A stretch of DNA of 64,000 nucleotides from an uncultured Lachnospiraceae bacterium. Its GTDB lineage: Bacteria; Bacillota; Clostridia; Lachnospirales; Lachnospiraceae. Shown here piece after piece: positions 35,938 through 43,092 of this stretch. Below the pieces are notes generated by a model that did not search any database, had not been told where the DNA came from, and worked only from the letters and a program-made list of their open reading frames with translations. The first letter of the stretch is position 1. The number at the start of each line of letters is the position of its first letter. The stretch covers positions 1 to 64,000 of the forward strand of contig CAJOMN010000010.1 in the NCBI GenBank assembly GCA_905235745.1. Reading direction: 5' to 3'. A program made the translations under genes and the position numbers.

Positions 35938-36435
35938 ATGAGCGGTATTTTACTGGTTTCGAAAGGATTGATTGTAACGCTGGTGATACTGGCGGTACTG
36001 ATCGCAATTATCGCCGTGCTGTATTTTCTCGGCAAGAAGGCACAGAAGAGGGAGGCCGAGCAGCAGGAACAGATCGATGCAATGAAGCAGACTGTTTCCA
36101 TGCTGATAATAGACAAGAAGCGAATGAAGATTAAGGATTCCGGTCTGCCGCAGGCCGTGATAGATCAGACGCCGAAAGTCATGAGACGGGCAAAGCTCCC
36201 GATCGTAAAGGCCAAGGTTGGCCCGCAGGTGATGTCGCTCGTATGTGATGAAAAGATATTTGATTCCGTTCCGGTCAAAAAAGAAGTCAAGGCAACTATC
36301 AGCGGTATATATATCACGAGCGTTAAGGGCCTGCACGGCTCTGTCAGCCAGAATACCGAGGTTAAGAAAAAGGGCAGATTCAAGAGATTTGTTGACAAAA
36401 TGCAGGAAAAAGCAGGTGCAAAGCCTCTCAAATAA
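35938..36435 (+). CDS. hypothetical protein with single N-terminal membrane helix
   Basis: A 165-residue protein. Residues 8-31 form one membrane helix (IVTLVILAVLIAIIAVLYFLG); a charged helix follows (KKAQKREAEQQEQIDAMKQ) and then a basic region with VSMLIIDKKRMKIKDSGLPQAVIDQTP that recurs in uncharacterised Lachnospiraceae proteins. The Lys-rich cytoplasmic tail could contact nucleic acid or membrane lipids. It overlaps the following lipoprotein gene by 20 nt. AAGGAG precedes the ATG. Confidence 0.65.
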   Translation: MSGILLVSKGLIVTLVILAVLIAIIAVLYFLGKKAQKREAEQQEQIDAMKQTVSMLIIDKKRMKIKDSGLPQAVIDQTPKVMRRAKLPIVKAKVGPQVMSLVCDEKIFDSVPVKKEVKATISGIYITSVKGLHGSVSQNTEVKKKGRFKRFVDKMQEKAGAKPLK

Positions 36436-37243
36436 TCCGAATAGGAAGGCAGTATCCTGGGCGGTGATCATTGCCTGTATATTACAGGTTCTGGTGCTTG
36501 CCGGATGCGGTAAGTATGATGAACCCGACCCGGATGATTATATCAGGCTCGGACAATACAAAGGGCTGTATGTTGACAGGGGATCATATGAGGTTACGGA
36601 TGAAGAGGTTTCCGATGAGCTTGATATGCTTGCCAATGCATATGTCAATCCTGATGGTACGATACCCGAACTTACGGATGATTTTATAAGGGAAATATCC
36701 GGCGGGCAGTATAACGATATGGCTGCATACACCGCGGCGCTTGAAGATGAGATAGTATCCGAATACGAGGAGTTCTATGAGCTTCAGTATTATGAGGATC
36801 TGCTGAACCTTGCGATCGACAACGCGGAGGTTCTCAGGGATTTTCCTTCCGACTATCTTCAGAAGAAGACGGAAAGGTCCATGATCTCCGCACTTAAATA
36901 TGCGCAGAGCCTTAACATGACGTTTGAGGATTTTGTAAATGAGAAGATGGGTCTGACTGTAGAGGAATTTAACAGGGAGGCTATCGAATATGCCGGGGTT
37001 GCTGCCAAAAAGAGCATGGTGATCGCTGCGATCGCAAAGGCCGAAGATATCAGCGTATCCGATGAGGAGATCCAGAAGGCAATAGATGAATATGTCGAAA
37101 TAGGAGCATTTGAATCCGAGGAGGCATTCAGACGGGAAGGCGAGGAAAGCATGGAGGATCTTAAGGAGTACATCCTTACCTCAAAAGTTCAGGACTTTCT
37201 TGCCGCAAACGCAGCGGTCGACGCAGACTCTGCAGAAAACTGA
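36416..37243 (+). CDS. lipoprotein with trigger-factor/SurA-like helical domain
   Basis: The GTG at 36416 (with AGGAAA 7 nt upstream) is chosen because it gives a short basic start and a lipobox signal peptide (WAVIIACILQVLVLAGC); longer in-frame starts lie deep inside the previous gene. The mature 245-residue part is acidic and helical (DEEVSDELDMLANAYV, DFPSDYLQKKTERSM, EDISVSDEEIQKAIDEYV), like the peptide-holding C-terminal domain of trigger factor and SurA-type foldases, but no peptidyl-prolyl isomerase domain is present. A membrane-bound chaperone role outside the cell is inferred. The stop codon is the start of a 95-bp repeat. Confidence 0.6.
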   Translation: MQSLSNNPNRKAVSWAVIIACILQVLVLAGCGKYDEPDPDDYIRLGQYKGLYVDRGSYEVTDEEVSDELDMLANAYVNPDGTIPELTDDFIREISGGQYNDMAAYTAALEDEIVSEYEEFYELQYYEDLLNLAIDNAEVLRDFPSDYLQKKTERSMISALKYAQSLNMTFEDFVNEKMGLTVEEFNREAIEYAGVAAKKSMVIAAIAKAEDISVSDEEIQKAIDEYVEIGAFESEEAFRREGEESMEDLKEYILTSKVQDFLAANAAVDADSAEN

Positions 37244-37334
37244 TAAAGGTGGTGTAAAGTTTTCTATGAAAACTTTGCAGCACGTAGGCCACGCCCGAGC
37301 GAAGCGAGCTTTTAATGGCGTGGCTCTCAAGAAG
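37240..37334 (+). repeat. 95-bp repeat element, copy 2
   Basis: Starts at the C and TGATAA of the lipoprotein stop and ends 17 bp before asnS; 93/95 identical to 24201-24295 (differences at the 8th base and in CACRTAGG). Same two hairpins and the same short frame (ATG at 37267) that runs through into asnS out of frame. Confidence 0.85.
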
Positions 37335-37351
37335 AACAGGAAGATGAGAAA

Positions 37352-38746
37352 ATGGAACAGTTAGTGACAGTAAGGGAAATATTCAGGGAGCGCGACAAAT
37401 ATTATGACACTACGGTCAAGATCGGCGGATGGGTCAGGAGCATACGCGATTCCAAGACATTCGGTTTTATAGTACTTAATGACGGGACTTTTTTTGAGCC
37501 GATACAGATCGTGTATTCAGACGCTCTTCCCAATTTTGACGAGATATGCAGAACCAATGTGGGTGCTGCGCTTATAGTCACGGGAACGCTTGTTGCGACT
37601 CCGCAGGCAAAGCAGCCGTTTGAGATACAGGCAACCGATATATATGTGGAGGGCGCATCGACACCCGATTATCCGCTGCAGAAGAAGAGACATACAATGG
37701 AATATCTGCGGACCATGACACATCTTCGCGCGAGGACCAACACCTTTTCGGCGGTATTCCGTGTACGTTCGCTTATAGCTTACGCGATTCACAAGTTCTT
37801 CCAGGAGCGTGATTATGTGTATGTTCATACTCCGCTTATCACCGGTTCCGATTGCGAGGGAGCGGGAGAGATGTTCAGGGTTACGACACTTGATCCGTCC
37901 GACCCGCCGAGACATCCGGACGGAAGCGTTGATTTCTCAAAGGATTTTTTCGGAAAAGAGACGAATCTTACTGTAAGCGGACAGCTTAACGGGGAAACAT
38001 ACGCGATGGCGTTCAAAAACATATATACGTTCGGGCCGACATTCCGGGCGGAGAATTCCAACACCACGAGACATGCGGCCGAGTTCTGGATGATAGAGCC
38101 GGAAATGGCGTTCGCTGATCTTGAGGATGATATGGCTCTTGCGGAGAGCATGATCAAATATATAATCAATTATGTTCTTGAAAACGCACCGGAGGAGATG
38201 CAGTTCTTTAACAGCTTTGTCGATAAAGGTCTGATCGAAAGGCTGAGGCATGTCGCATCGTCCGACTTCGGGCGTGTGACATACACGGATGCCGTCAGGA
38301 TCCTCGAAAAGCACAATAATGAATTTGAATACAAGGTCAGCTGGGGATGTGACCTGCAGACGGAGCATGAGCGGTATCTTACAGAGAAGGAATTCAAAAA
38401 GCCTGTATTCGTAACGGATTATCCGAAGGAAATAAAAGCATTCTACATGAAACTTAACGAAGACGGCAGGACTGTCGCGGCAATGGATTGTCTCGTACCG
38501 GGGATAGGAGAGATAATCGGGGGAAGCCAGAGGGAAGATGACTATGATAAGCTTCTTGCCAGAATGAATGAACTCGGACTCAAACAGGAAGACTATGATT
38601 TTTACCTTGATCTTCGTAAGTACGGATCGGCAAGGCATGCCGGATTCGGACTCGGATTTGAAAGGTGCGTTATGTACCTGACGGGAATGGGCAACATAAG
38701 GGACGTGCTTCCGTTCCCGAGAACAGTAGGGACGGCGGACCTGTAA
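37352..38746 (+). CDS. asnS: asparaginyl-tRNA synthetase
   Basis: Charges tRNA-Asn. The 464-residue class IIb enzyme has an N-terminal OB fold ([24 protein letters not shown]), motif 1 around [52 protein letters not shown] (motif 2) and [15 protein letters not shown] (motif 3). It starts 17 bp after the 95-bp repeat. Confidence 0.97.
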   Translation: MEQLVTVREIFRERDKYYDTTVKIGGWVRSIRDSKTFGFIVLNDGTFFEPIQIVYSDALPNFDEICRTNVGAALIVTGTLVATPQAKQPFEIQATDIYVEGASTPDYPLQKKRHTMEYLRTMTHLRARTNTFSAVFRVRSLIAYAIHKFFQERDYVYVHTPLITGSDCEGAGEMFRVTTLDPSDPPRHPDGSVDFSKDFFGKETNLTVSGQLNGETYAMAFKNIYTFGPTFRAENSNTTRHAAEFWMIEPEMAFADLEDDMALAESMIKYIINYVLENAPEEMQFFNSFVDKGLIERLRHVASSDFGRVTYTDAVRILEKHNNEFEYKVSWGCDLQTEHERYLTEKEFKKPVFVTDYPKEIKAFYMKLNEDGRTVAAMDCLVPGIGEIIGGSQREDDYDKLLARMNELGLKQEDYDFYLDLRKYGSARHAGFGLGFERCVMYLTGMGNIRDVLPFPRTVGTADL

Positions 38747-38780
38747 CCGGTTCACCGTAAATTGATAAGGGGATGTTAAT

Positions 38781-40088
38781 ATGGGGAAATCAGCATTAAA
38801 GGGGAATGCGGTTTTTCTTGCTGCGTGTCTGTTTATTACTGTAGGCGCAACCGGGACCAATGCCGCGACGCTTCAGGAGATCAGGGACGAAAAGCAGGAA
38901 GCGCAGAGTAAAAAGAGCGAAGCAGAGAGCAATCTCAAGAGCGTTAACAAAGACATTGAAAGCATTTCGGAAGAGCAGGAAGCAATAGAGGCCGAACTGG
39001 AAGAACTGGACGCCGAGCTTGTTGATCTTCTCCTGTCTGTCGATCTTCTTGAATCTGATATCCGGGACAAAGAACAGACAATCGAAACGACCAAAGACGA
39101 GCTTGAAGAGGCCAAGGACAGAGTTGCCGAGCAGGAAGCCGCAATGGCACGACGCATCAAGTTCATGTACGAGCGCGGCAATACAACCTATCTTGAGCTT
39201 CTGCTTGAGTCCAGGAGTACGGCAGAAGCGGTTAACAAAACCGAATATTCCGAGAAACTGTACAAATATGACAGGCTGATGCTCGAGAAGTATCAGATGG
39301 CCAGGCAGGAGGTTGAGGACAAGGAGACGCAGCTCGAAGTCGAATTGTCGGAACTTGAGGAGATCAGGGAAGACCTTAATGCGCAAACGGATGAGCTTAA
39401 CGCACTGATCGCCGAGAAGCAGGAGACGGCGGATAATTTTGCCGCACAGTTATCAAAGGCAAGATCAAGAGCCAACGAATACAAAAATCAGATCTCACAG
39501 CAGTCGGACAACCTGAAGAAACTGAACCAGGCCGAAGCGGAAAAGATAGCCGAGGAAGCCAGGAAGAAGGCCGAGGAAGAAGCAAGGAAAAAGGCCGAGG
39601 AGGCCGCTGCAAGGCAGAAGGCAGAGGAAGAACGGCAGTCGGAAGACGGCGTGATCGTATATAAGGAAGATTCCGGAAGTTCAAATGACGAAAACGGCGG
39701 CAGCGAAAGCAGATCTTCCGGTACAAGTACGAGAGCGAGCGGTTCCGGGACAGGTGCGGATATTGCGAACTATGCGCTGCAATTTGTAGGCTGTCCGTAT
39801 GTTGCGGGCGGTACTTCACTTACGAACGGGTGTGACTGTTCGGGATTTACGCAGGGTGTATATTCTCATTTCGGGATCAGTATTCCGAGAAGTTCATATG
39901 CCCAGTCCGCCGGAGGACGCGGTGTCTCGTTTGATGAGGCGCAGGCGGGAGATATCATTTATTACGGCGGACATGTCGGAATATACATAGGGAACAACCA
40001 GATAGTCCACGCGAGCACGGCTGCTACCGGGATCAAGATAAGCAGCGCATTCTACCGCTCCATAATTACGATCAGAAGGTATTATTAA
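38781..40088 (+). CDS. NlpC/P60 peptidoglycan hydrolase with coiled-coil N terminus
   Basis: A secreted 435-residue cell-wall D,L-endopeptidase. Signal peptide (GNAVFLAACLFITVGATGTNAA), then a long coiled coil (residues ~32-255, CwlO/PcsB-like) with a Lys/Glu/Ala-rich end (EEARKKAEEEARKK), a Ser/Gly linker, and a C-terminal NlpC/P60 domain. The catalytic Cys is in NGCDCSGFTQGVYSHFGI, the His in GGHVGIYIG, and the third residue in IVHAS. The coiled coil is probably the FtsEX-binding regulatory part seen in PcsB/CwlO, so it may act in division or elongation. AAGGGGATG precedes the ATG. Confidence 0.93.
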   Translation: MGKSALKGNAVFLAACLFITVGATGTNAATLQEIRDEKQEAQSKKSEAESNLKSVNKDIESISEEQEAIEAELEELDAELVDLLLSVDLLESDIRDKEQTIETTKDELEEAKDRVAEQEAAMARRIKFMYERGNTTYLELLLESRSTAEAVNKTEYSEKLYKYDRLMLEKYQMARQEVEDKETQLEVELSELEEIREDLNAQTDELNALIAEKQETADNFAAQLSKARSRANEYKNQISQQSDNLKKLNQAEAEKIAEEARKKAEEEARKKAEEAAARQKAEEERQSEDGVIVYKEDSGSSNDENGGSESRSSGTSTRASGSGTGADIANYALQFVGCPYVAGGTSLTNGCDCSGFTQGVYSHFGISIPRSSYAQSAGGRGVSFDEAQAGDIIYYGGHVGIYIGNNQIVHASTAATGIKISSAFYRSIITIRRYY

Positions 40089-40101
40089 CGTCACTCATGA
40101 T

Positions 40102-40812
40102 ATGAAAAAAACGATTATAGTTATGCCCGTTGCCAATGAAGAGGCAACCATGGGGCAGGTAATAGATAAAATACTGTCGCTTCCTTATGATAACCTCTTC
40201 CTATATCCGGTAGTGGATTTGTATTCGAAGGATAGGACCGAGGAGATCATCAGAAGCTACGAACCGACAGGAAGAGTCAGGTGCGTATTCTACAAGGAGT
40301 CGAAGGGTGTGATATCCTGTTATCTTGAGGGGTACCGGCAGGCTCTTGCGGACGGGGCGGAATGTGTTCTTGAGATGGATGGAGGCGGCAGCCATCAGCC
40401 GGAGGAAATACCGCAGTTTATCGAGAAGCTTGAGGAAGGATATGACTGTGTATGGGGGTCGAGGTTCACTTACGGCGGACAGATGAGTCATCAGCCGCTC
40501 TACAGAAAGATCCTAAGCTCCGGGGGAACTATCCTTGCAAACATAGTGCTCGGAACGCGGCTTAAGGATATGACGAGCGGATTCGAGGGATTTCAGGCAG
40601 ATGTGCTTCGCAGAATGAATCTGGATAAGTTCCTGTCGACCGGACATATGTATCAGACGGAAATGAGGTATTACTGCAGAAAGCTTAACACTGTGGAAGT
40701 TCCGATCCATTACATCGGAGGAGATTCCTCTCTCAAGCTCAGATCAGTGACCGAAGCATTATCTATACTGTTCAAATTAAAGAAACATGAAGCTGTTATA
40801 TGGAAAGACTGA
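40102..40812 (+). CDS. family 2 glycosyltransferase, dolichol-phosphate-mannose-synthase-like
   Basis: A 236-residue GT-A enzyme predicted to move a sugar from a nucleotide sugar to a lipid or surface acceptor. N terminus TIIVMPVANEEATM; the donor loop PVVDLYSKDRTEEII; then LEMDGGGSHQPEEIPQFI, SRFTYGG, DMTSGFEGFQADVLRRMNLD and VEVPIHYIGGDSS. The usual DAD(x)SH metal motif reads DGGGSH, so the second Asp is Gly; related DAGGSH variants exist, and how metal is bound is unclear. There is no membrane helix. The stop codon lies within a perfect 30-bp palindrome shared with a convergent small gene. Confidence 0.85.
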   Translation: MKKTIIVMPVANEEATMGQVIDKILSLPYDNLFLYPVVDLYSKDRTEEIIRSYEPTGRVRCVFYKESKGVISCYLEGYRQALADGAECVLEMDGGGSHQPEEIPQFIEKLEEGYDCVWGSRFTYGGQMSHQPLYRKILSSGGTILANIVLGTRLKDMTSGFEGFQADVLRRMNLDKFLSTGHMYQTEMRYYCRKLNTVEVPIHYIGGDSSLKLRSVTEALSILFKLKKHEAVIWKD

Positions 40813-40834
40813 CGGATGATCATCCGTCAGTCTT
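40805..40834. terminator. perfect 30-bp palindrome, bidirectional terminator
   Basis: Two 15-bp arms with no spacer (AAGACTGACGGATGA and its complement). It carries the TGA of the GT2 gene (plus) and the TGA of the 41-residue gene (minus). Each strand continues into a pyrimidine-rich run (TCTTCTTCG on plus; TCTTTCCATATAAC on minus). Confidence 0.8.
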
Positions 40835-40952
40835 CTTCGTCTTCCACTTCTCCGGCTACTGCCGAGATAACGCTCGTGACGGCGGATACAACAACCGCTA
40901 CTATTATCACGATCCCGACTATACCGGCAAATATAAGCATACCTTCGTCCAT
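40827..40952 (-). CDS. 41-residue single-helix membrane protein
   Basis: Too short for standard ORF lists but complete in signals: promoter TTGACA-17-TACTAT upstream, GGAG 7 nt before ATG 40952, and a palindromic terminator at the stop. The product starts MDEGMLIFAG, has a hydrophobic helix (residues ~6-33, Val/Ile/Ala/Gly-rich with small residues that favour packing), and ends in an acidic tail EVEDEED. Topology is probably N-out or N-in with the acid tail on the outer side; it is not decided by charge. It sits back-to-back with plsY, which makes membrane lipid. I know no family; a modulator of a membrane enzyme is possible. Confidence 0.75.
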   Translation of the reverse strand: MDEGMLIFAGIVGIVIIVAVVVSAVTSVISAVAGEVEDEED

Positions 40953-40989
40953 TATTATTCTCCGATCCGAAAATCATTCTGCAACTGTC

Positions 40990-41018
40990 ATAGTACCAAG
41001 AAACGGTCTTCTTGTCAA
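40990..41018 (-). promoter_or_regulatory. sigma-A promoter for the 41-residue gene
   Basis: Minus-strand TTGACA (41013-41018), 17-bp spacer, TACTAT (40990-40995), leaving a leader of about 30 nt before the GGAG site. Divergent from the plsY promoter. Confidence 0.75.
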
Positions 41019-41038
41019 AGGCATTATTCCTGTTGTTT

Positions 41039-41067
41039 TTGACACTGTAGTTTTATTGCTGTATAAT
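41039..41067 (+). promoter_or_regulatory. consensus sigma-A promoter of plsY, predicts a leaderless mRNA
   Basis: TTGACA (41039-41044), exactly 17 bp, TATAAT (41062-41067): both hexamers match consensus perfectly. Transcription should start at about 41074-41075, which is the A of the plsY ATG. Confidence 0.85.
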
Positions 41068-41074
41068 CGCACCT

Positions 41075-41767
41075 ATGAAGATCATGATTAATACTGTTTT
41101 GGGTAGTCTGATCATCGGTTATTTTTTCGGATGTATTAACCCGTCCTATATATTTTCAAAGATAAAAGGGTTTGATATCAGAAAATACGGCTCGGGAAAT
41201 GCCGGTGCATCAAACGTTGTTATTCTTATAGGGAAAAAGATGGGGCTTTTCGTTGCCCTGTTTGACATATCAAAGGCGTTTGTGGCGTTCCGTCTGGCAG
41301 AGTGTGCCTTTCCGGACGCGGTGAGCGGTAATCTCAACTATGCGGGCGTTATAGCGGGAGTAGGTGCGGTTATCGGTCATATATTCCCTTTCTATATGGG
41401 ATTTAAGGGCGGGAAAGGTCTGGCGTGCTTCGGCGGAACTGTTCTTGCCATTAATTATATGCTTTTTGCTGTTTTGTTTGTGGCAGCGCTTATTATCGCG
41501 ATAGTTACCGACTATATCTGCTTCGCCCCCATAACCATGGCTTTTATTGTTCCGATAACTGTCGGAGTTATATACGATACATGGATACCTTCCGTGATAA
41601 TTGCAATAGCTTCTGTTGCGTTGCTGTATAAGCACAGACAGAATCTTGCAAGGATCAGGACGGGCGAGGAATTGAAGTTTCACTTTCTGTGGAGACGTCA
41701 GGATGAATCCGAGAGATTCGGAGTGATCGATGACGGAAGCGATATTTTCAACAGAGAGGTCAAATAA
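41075..41767 (+). CDS. plsY: acyl-phosphate:glycerol-3-phosphate acyltransferase
   Basis: First step of phospholipid synthesis: moves an acyl group from acyl phosphate to glycerol-3-phosphate at the membrane. The 230-residue protein has about six membrane helices and the family motifs GYFFGCINPSYIFSK, IRKYGSGNAGASNVV and GFKGGKGLACFGG. The C-terminal tail (LARIRTGEELKFHF) is usual. There is no ribosome site before ATG 41075, and the perfect promoter places the transcript start on that codon (see 41039). A second in-frame ATG (41084) also lacks a ribosome site. The C-terminal ~60 residues are cytoplasmic. Confidence 0.92.
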   Translation: MKIMINTVLGSLIIGYFFGCINPSYIFSKIKGFDIRKYGSGNAGASNVVILIGKKMGLFVALFDISKAFVAFRLAECAFPDAVSGNLNYAGVIAGVGAVIGHIFPFYMGFKGGKGLACFGGTVLAINYMLFAVLFVAALIIAIVTDYICFAPITMAFIVPITVGVIYDTWIPSVIIAIASVALLYKHRQNLARIRTGEELKFHFLWRRQDESERFGVIDDGSDIFNREVK

Positions 41768-41804
41768 AATACCCGGGAAACGATATACAAGGAGATGTAC
41801 TGTT

Positions 41805-42989
41805 ATGGAAGAAAACACGGTCAGCAAGAGCAAACAGAAGAGAGATGAACGCGCTCATAATGCCGCCACGAAGAAGAGGAATGAGCGTATAGCCCGGATA
41901 GTGGGGATAGTCATCGTTGTTGCCCTTATAGCACTGGTTGTATTTGCGATTGTAAGGACTATCATCAAAGAGGTCAATACTATCAGCGTAAGCGGAGATT
42001 ATTCGGCTCAGCTTGAAGACAACGGTTACATACGCGGTGTAAAGGCACTGGACTATGTTACGTTGTGCGATTACAAGAACATAGAGGTTCCTTCAGGCGA
42101 AGTAACGTATACCGATGAAGAGTTCAGGGAAGTTATCGAGCAAAACCTCGCCGCGCATCAGGTTCTTAAGGAAGAAGGAGAGGTTGCGGACGGCGATAAG
42201 GTTAACATCGATTATGTGGGAACTATAGCAGGCGTTGAGTTCGAAGGCGGCAATTCGGGCGGAAGCGGATATGATCTGACTATCGGAAGCGGCCAGTTTA
42301 TAGAAGGGTTTGAGAGCCAGCTCATAGGACATAAGGCAGGAGAGGATGTTACTGTAAGCGTAACGTTCCCCGATGATTACGGTCAGGAAGATCTTGCAGG
42401 CAAGCCGGCGGAGTTTGCCGTAACGATCCATGGTATATATGCCGATCCGGAATATGATGATGACTTTGTATGCGCATACTACCCTGATATGGGCTCGACC
42501 GTGGAGGAATATGAGCAGGCACTGAAGGATGAGTACTATAAGAGCTCGCTTGAGGATTATGTCACGACATATCTTACGGATAATTCCACCGTGGATAAGT
42601 TCCCGAATAAATATCTCAGGAATGTCGAGTCAACAACAAAGTTTTCGGATGTCCAGTCCTATGAATACATGAGCCAGATGTACCAGCAGTACGGAATGGA
42701 AATGGGAAGCTTTGATGATTTTATCGGGATGACGGATGAAGAATATGATGCCGATGTCATCGACAGGGCACAGCAGGATGTCAAGGCAGATCTTGTATAT
42801 CAGGCGATCCTTGAGAGCGAAGGAATAACGCTTGCCGAGACAGATGCCGAGACCGAGGTTAAAGAAAAGTATGGCAGCGACGATTATTACAACAGCTCCG
42901 TGGAAAGCTACGGCAAGGGCTATACCAACAAGAACGCCGTCAGGGATAAAGCGGTCGGGATCGCTGTTGAGTCGGCAACGGTTAAATAA
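41805..42989 (+). CDS. membrane-anchored FKBP/trigger-factor-like peptidyl-prolyl isomerase
   Basis: A 394-residue foldase predicted to act outside the cell. ATG 41805 follows AAGGAG by 10 nt. A basic N terminus leads to one membrane helix (IVGIVIVVALIALVVFAIV, ~residues 32-52). Next comes a helical linker, an FKBP-type PPIase domain (DGDKVNIDYVGTIAGVEFEGG, LTIGSGQFIEGFESQLIGHKAGE, VTFPDDYGQEDLAGKPAEFAVTI), and a trigger-factor-like C-terminal helical region. This is the layout of extracytoplasmic trigger-factor-like proteins of Clostridia. It probably works with the lipoprotein at 36416, which has only the helical part. A strong terminator follows. Confidence 0.85.
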   Translation: MEENTVSKSKQKRDERAHNAATKKRNERIARIVGIVIVVALIALVVFAIVRTIIKEVNTISVSGDYSAQLEDNGYIRGVKALDYVTLCDYKNIEVPSGEVTYTDEEFREVIEQNLAAHQVLKEEGEVADGDKVNIDYVGTIAGVEFEGGNSGGSGYDLTIGSGQFIEGFESQLIGHKAGEDVTVSVTFPDDYGQEDLAGKPAEFAVTIHGIYADPEYDDDFVCAYYPDMGSTVEEYEQALKDEYYKSSLEDYVTTYLTDNSTVDKFPNKYLRNVESTTKFSDVQSYEYMSQMYQQYGMEMGSFDDFIGMTDEEYDADVIDRAQQDVKADLVYQAILESEGITLAETDAETEVKEKYGSDDYYNSSVESYGKGYTNKNAVRDKAVGIAVESATVK

Positions 42990-43020
42990 AGTTTAGGTTT
43001 ATAATATATATTTTTTGCGG

Positions 43021-43056
43021 TAAAATAGTACAGAGTATTCTGTACTATTTTATTAT
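43021..43056 (+). terminator. terminator after the foldase gene
   Basis: Perfect 14-bp arms (43021-43034 and 43039-43052, TAAAATAGTACAGA) with loop GTAT, U-rich on the 3' side; works on either strand. Confidence 0.85.
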
Positions 43057-43092
43057 ACGCAAGCAGAACTTGAACGGGCATCGGAGGCGGAT

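Noticed and set aside
37937-38860. 307-codon frame antisense to asnS
   Set aside because: Crosses the asnS stop and the next gene's start; no ribosome site and no domain.
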